Source: Elysia marginata
Taxonomy: Eukaryota > Mollusca > Gastropoda > Plakobranchidae
DNA length: 22,615 nt
Direction of reading: 5' to 3'
Assembly: GCA_019649035.1 (NCBI GenBank)
Contig: BMAT01010914.1
Location: 226,100-248,714, forward strand
A model generated the notes under the pieces. The model did not search any database, was not told where the DNA came from, and was given only the letters and a program-made list of their open reading frames with translations. Shown in pieces: positions 20,338 through 22,615 of the stretch. Positions within the stretch are counted from its first letter, which is position 1. The number at the start of each line of letters is the position of its first letter. The translations under genes were made by a program, and so were the position numbers.

Positions 20338-20680
20338 AGCATCTGTCTCTCGTTCTACTCATTGCAAATTCTTTTATATCTTCAGCCGTTATGATTCTGC
20401 GTGTGAGGAGCATTAGGGCCCCAGTCCATTAGTTTTACTAATCTTCAGGTATATTTGAACACTCAAAGAAAGTTTTTCTTTTAAATTGTCTTCCGGAACC
20501 AATGGAGGTATGGTGATCAAGCTAAAACGACAAAACCCAACCTAAATGTGACAGGAAAGTTAAAAAAAAGGGGGCGTGGGCGGGCATAGTACTTATCTGT
20601 ACATCCAAAATCTCCACCCGAGCTTTTTTCACGAAGTTTCATGCGGGTTCGAATCAACAAAATAATCAGGTTTCGACAGC
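20338..20680. other. Spacer between tRNA-Asn copies 3 and 4
   Basis: No gene. It contains the exact EGR/Zif268-type word GCGTGGGCG (20574-20582) in a short G-rich patch and a box B-like GGTTCGAATC (20646-20655) ending 25 bp before copy 4. Confidence 0.5.
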
Positions 20681-20686
20681 GTCTCT

Positions 20687-20737
<51 letters not shown>

Positions 20738-20754
20738 GAGCCCACCCAGGGACG
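20681..20754 (+). tRNA. tRNA-Asn (anticodon GTT), copy 4
   Basis: A 74-nt sequence identical to copies 1-3, anticodon GTT at 20715-20717. The TTTT terminator at 20756-20759 begins two bases past the gene, and a second T run follows within CTTTTGCCAC. About 500 bp of the 3' flank is paralogous to the flank after copy 5. Upstream lie an isolated box B-like T-arm (20646-20655) and an exact GCGTGGGCG motif (20574-20582). Neither is seen near the other copies. Confidence 0.97.
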
Positions 20755-21246
20755 ATTTTCTTTTGCCACATACGAATTATACAAATATTTTTTTATAATA
20801 TGTTAAAAAGAAATAACAGCGTAATCCATTCTTTTTACGAAATTTTGTGAAGCTTTAAGAGAAATTTACTATTTTTCTTCCTAGTGCTTGATCAGTTTAC
20901 ATAACTATCAAATCTCAGTTTGTAAAAAAATGCTATGCCGTTGATAACTATTAGTCTCTATGCTTTTTGTGAAGTTACTTCCCTATTGTTTTTTTTTTCT
21001 TTTCTTCTTTCCACAATTCTATTCCAGCGTTATCTTTATTGTATGTAATGTGGAAACAAAACGGATTGATACTGAATCTCAATAAAAAATTCATTATAGA
21101 TGAAACGGTATTTTTCAGATTTAGAAATATAAAGATTAACACGTAATTTTTACCTTTTAATATCGCACAGTCAATAACTTTTCATAGACTCTCCCTGGCA
21201 CGTCGACCAAGTTTTCCCTTAACAGTTTAAACAATGTACGTAACAA
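20755..21246 (+). repeat. Paralogous 3' flank of tRNA-Asn copy 4 (type A)
   Basis: About 490 bp that align in order with 22026-22552 after copy 5. Anchors are CTTTTGCCACAT (20760), CTTTAAGAGAAATTTA (20853), ATCTCAG (20912), TACTGAATCT (21070), ATAGATGAA, CACAGTC and the closing TGTACGTAACAA. Offsets from the tRNA end stay close to those in the partner (316 against 338 at TACTGAATCT). The rest of the spacer to copy 5 shows no recognised feature. Confidence 0.8.
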
Positions 21247-21951
21247 AAATAGATTACTAGCGCCGATTTTTTCATTGCTGAGTCAGAACAACAGGAAAAT
21301 GTCTCATCATATGTGTAGAGTTCCCACAAATGAGTCTACATGCGGAATTTTGGATGTGGAGTTATATACGTCTTGGGAAATGCCATTTAAAGGTCTCTAA
21401 GATGGTGAAAAAATTATTTGAATATCTTTAATAGGTTCTGGGTTGCTGCACTTGAAAGACAATGAATTCAAGAGGCCTGATTCTCAACAAGTGGAGGAAA
21501 TTGGACTTAAAAGTTTTCATATTGTAGAAGTAATAAAAAGACATGACCGTGTTTAAACAATCCCTAAAACACATAAAAAATTTCGTTTTGATTTTATCAT
21601 AAGAGAATATGATGAAAGCAAAGACATTAGAAACTTTCAAATCATGCAAAAACAATTTTGAGGTAAAATTTGACCAAGCGCTCAAAAATGCCCATTTTCT
21701 TAAATTGACCAACACCGTAGGTAGACTCATTTTGTGGGAGCGCTACACATAAATTATGGTGTACTGACTATCTGTACTTTAACGAGTAAGCACTGGATAA
21801 ACCTGTGCATGTGAAAAGTTTTTCGCGCAAAAGCTAGGCAGGCGTCAAAACTTTACAAGCTATCACAAGCTATCACCTGGAATATGAGAACAAAAAGATT
21901 AGCTCTTAGTTAAGTGTTAAAATATTTTAGACTGCTAACTCCTTCGTGAAC
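21247..21951. other. Spacer before tRNA copy 5, no gene seen
   Basis: AT-rich. A 100-codon ATG-led minus frame (21428-21730) has no recognised domain. A 10-bp tandem pair CAAGCTATCA/CAAGCTATCA lies near 21856-21875. Confidence 0.45.
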
Positions 21952-21957
21952 GTCTCT

Positions 21958-22003
<46 letters not shown>

Positions 22004-22025
22004 AGTTCGAGCCCACCCAGGGACG
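21952..22025 (+). tRNA. tRNA-Asn (anticodon GTT), copy 5, with box B substitution
   Basis: This 74-nt copy differs from the other four at one base, a G-to-A change at 22004. In tRNA numbering this is position 52, which normally pairs with C62, so the T stem gains an A-C mismatch. The same base is the first position of box B, which becomes AGTTCGAGCCC instead of GGTTCGAGCCC. The acceptor, D and anticodon arms (GTT at 21986-21988) are intact, and a TTTT terminator is present at 22032-22035. It may be a weakly expressed gene or an early pseudogene. The gene class is certain; its function is not. Confidence 0.9.
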
Positions 22026-22552
22026 GCTCTCTTTTGCCACATTTTCCTCCGGTGATTACAAGGTATGCAAATAATTATTTTTGCGTTATTCATGTGAATA
22101 ACGAAGTTCTCCAATACGAACTTCTGAGACTTTTTTATCTTTAAGACAAATTTAATATTGTCTTTCCAAGTGCATTATAACATTATTGCATCTCAGGTAG
22201 TGACAATGTATCGACAAAAACATGCTCAGCTGTTGATTATAATTGTTTATACCCGTTTGGGGATGTTTCTTTCATAATATTTCTTTCTCCTCAACTCATA
22301 ATCACTATTTCACTGTTGCCTTTTTTACAAGGGCAATGGTCACCAGAGTGGACTAATAGCCCTACTGAATCTAAATTATAATTTTTAAAAAAAATCATTC
22401 ATAGATGAAGCGACATTTGTAAACATTGAAAATGCAGAGGTAGTAAATTTATTTTCACCTTTCAATATTGCACAGTCTTGAACTTTGTGTCGCCTTTCTA
22501 TTTCAGATTAACCAACTTTACCCCATAACCGTTTGAAAAATGTACCTAACAA
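22026..22552 (+). repeat. Paralogous 3' flank of tRNA-Asn copy 5 (type A)
   Basis: Partner of 20755-21246, with the same anchor order: CTTTTGCCACAT (22031), CTTTAAGACAAATTTA (22139), ATCTCAG (22190), TACTGAATCT (22363), TGTACCTAACAA (22541). Right after the last anchor this copy runs into a C-rich tract where the copy 4 flank does not, so the alignable block ends there. Confidence 0.8.
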
Positions 22553-22584
22553 CCCCCCACCCCCACCCCTCGCAACCCTCGCCC
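22553..22584 (-). other. G-quadruplex-forming motif on the minus strand
   Basis: The plus strand has C runs of 6, 5, 4, 3 and 3. Read on the minus strand these are five G runs of at least three, separated by loops of 3, 6, 1 and 1 bases, fitting the usual G3+N1-7 rule. The plus strand could form an i-motif. It sits exactly where the copy 5 flank stops matching the copy 4 flank. Confidence 0.7.
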
Positions 22585-22615
22585 AGCAAATAAAAAAAAC
22601 CCAAAAGATTATTGG

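Noticed and set aside
21428..21730. 100-codon ATG-led minus frame
   Set aside because: AT-rich translation without a recognised domain, in a tRNA spacer; length is within chance for a window of this size.

Overview
The window looks like intergenic or intronic DNA from an animal genome. I infer a lophotrochozoan, probably a gastropod mollusc. The background is AT-rich, frames are closed by frequent stops, GA/CT and GATA/CTAT microsatellites are abundant, one tRNA-derived SINE is present, and the tRNA-Asn genes match the metazoan type. There are no bacterial-style operons. I found no protein-coding gene I can support. The open frames are short, mostly fall in low-complexity or stop-poor stretches, and several lack an ATG.

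Left part (1 to about 4,600): a 27-bp minisatellite (about 216-433) is followed by GATA/CTAT tetranucleotide arrays. A 124-bp segment is present twice (1126-1249 and 2043-2166) with 3 differences. Then come GA arrays and a SINE with a serine-tRNA-like head (about 3372-3717).

Middle part (about 4,600 to 15,900): AT-rich DNA is interrupted roughly every 1-2 kb by GC-richer islands, the clearest being a CpG-rich block at 14,820-15,060. Several islands carry exact matches to animal transcription-factor motifs (ERR/FTZ-F1-type half-sites, Otx-type sites, a SMAD palindrome). These are candidate cis-regulatory modules or unrecognised exons; the sequence alone does not decide. Long CT/GA tracts, a 42-bp minisatellite and a CTAT array lie between them.

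Right part (16,700 to the end): five tRNA-Asn(GTT) genes in head-to-tail orientation over 5.3 kb. Four are identical over all 74 bases. The fifth has one change that hits both box B and a T-stem pair. The 3' flanks show how the array grew: copies 2 and 3 share one flank type, copies 4 and 5 share another of about 500 bp, and copy 1 shares a 10-base terminator-region motif with copies 4 and 5. Tiny tRNA-like relics lie just upstream of copies 2 and 4. The best-supported functional content of the window is this Pol III-transcribed cluster.
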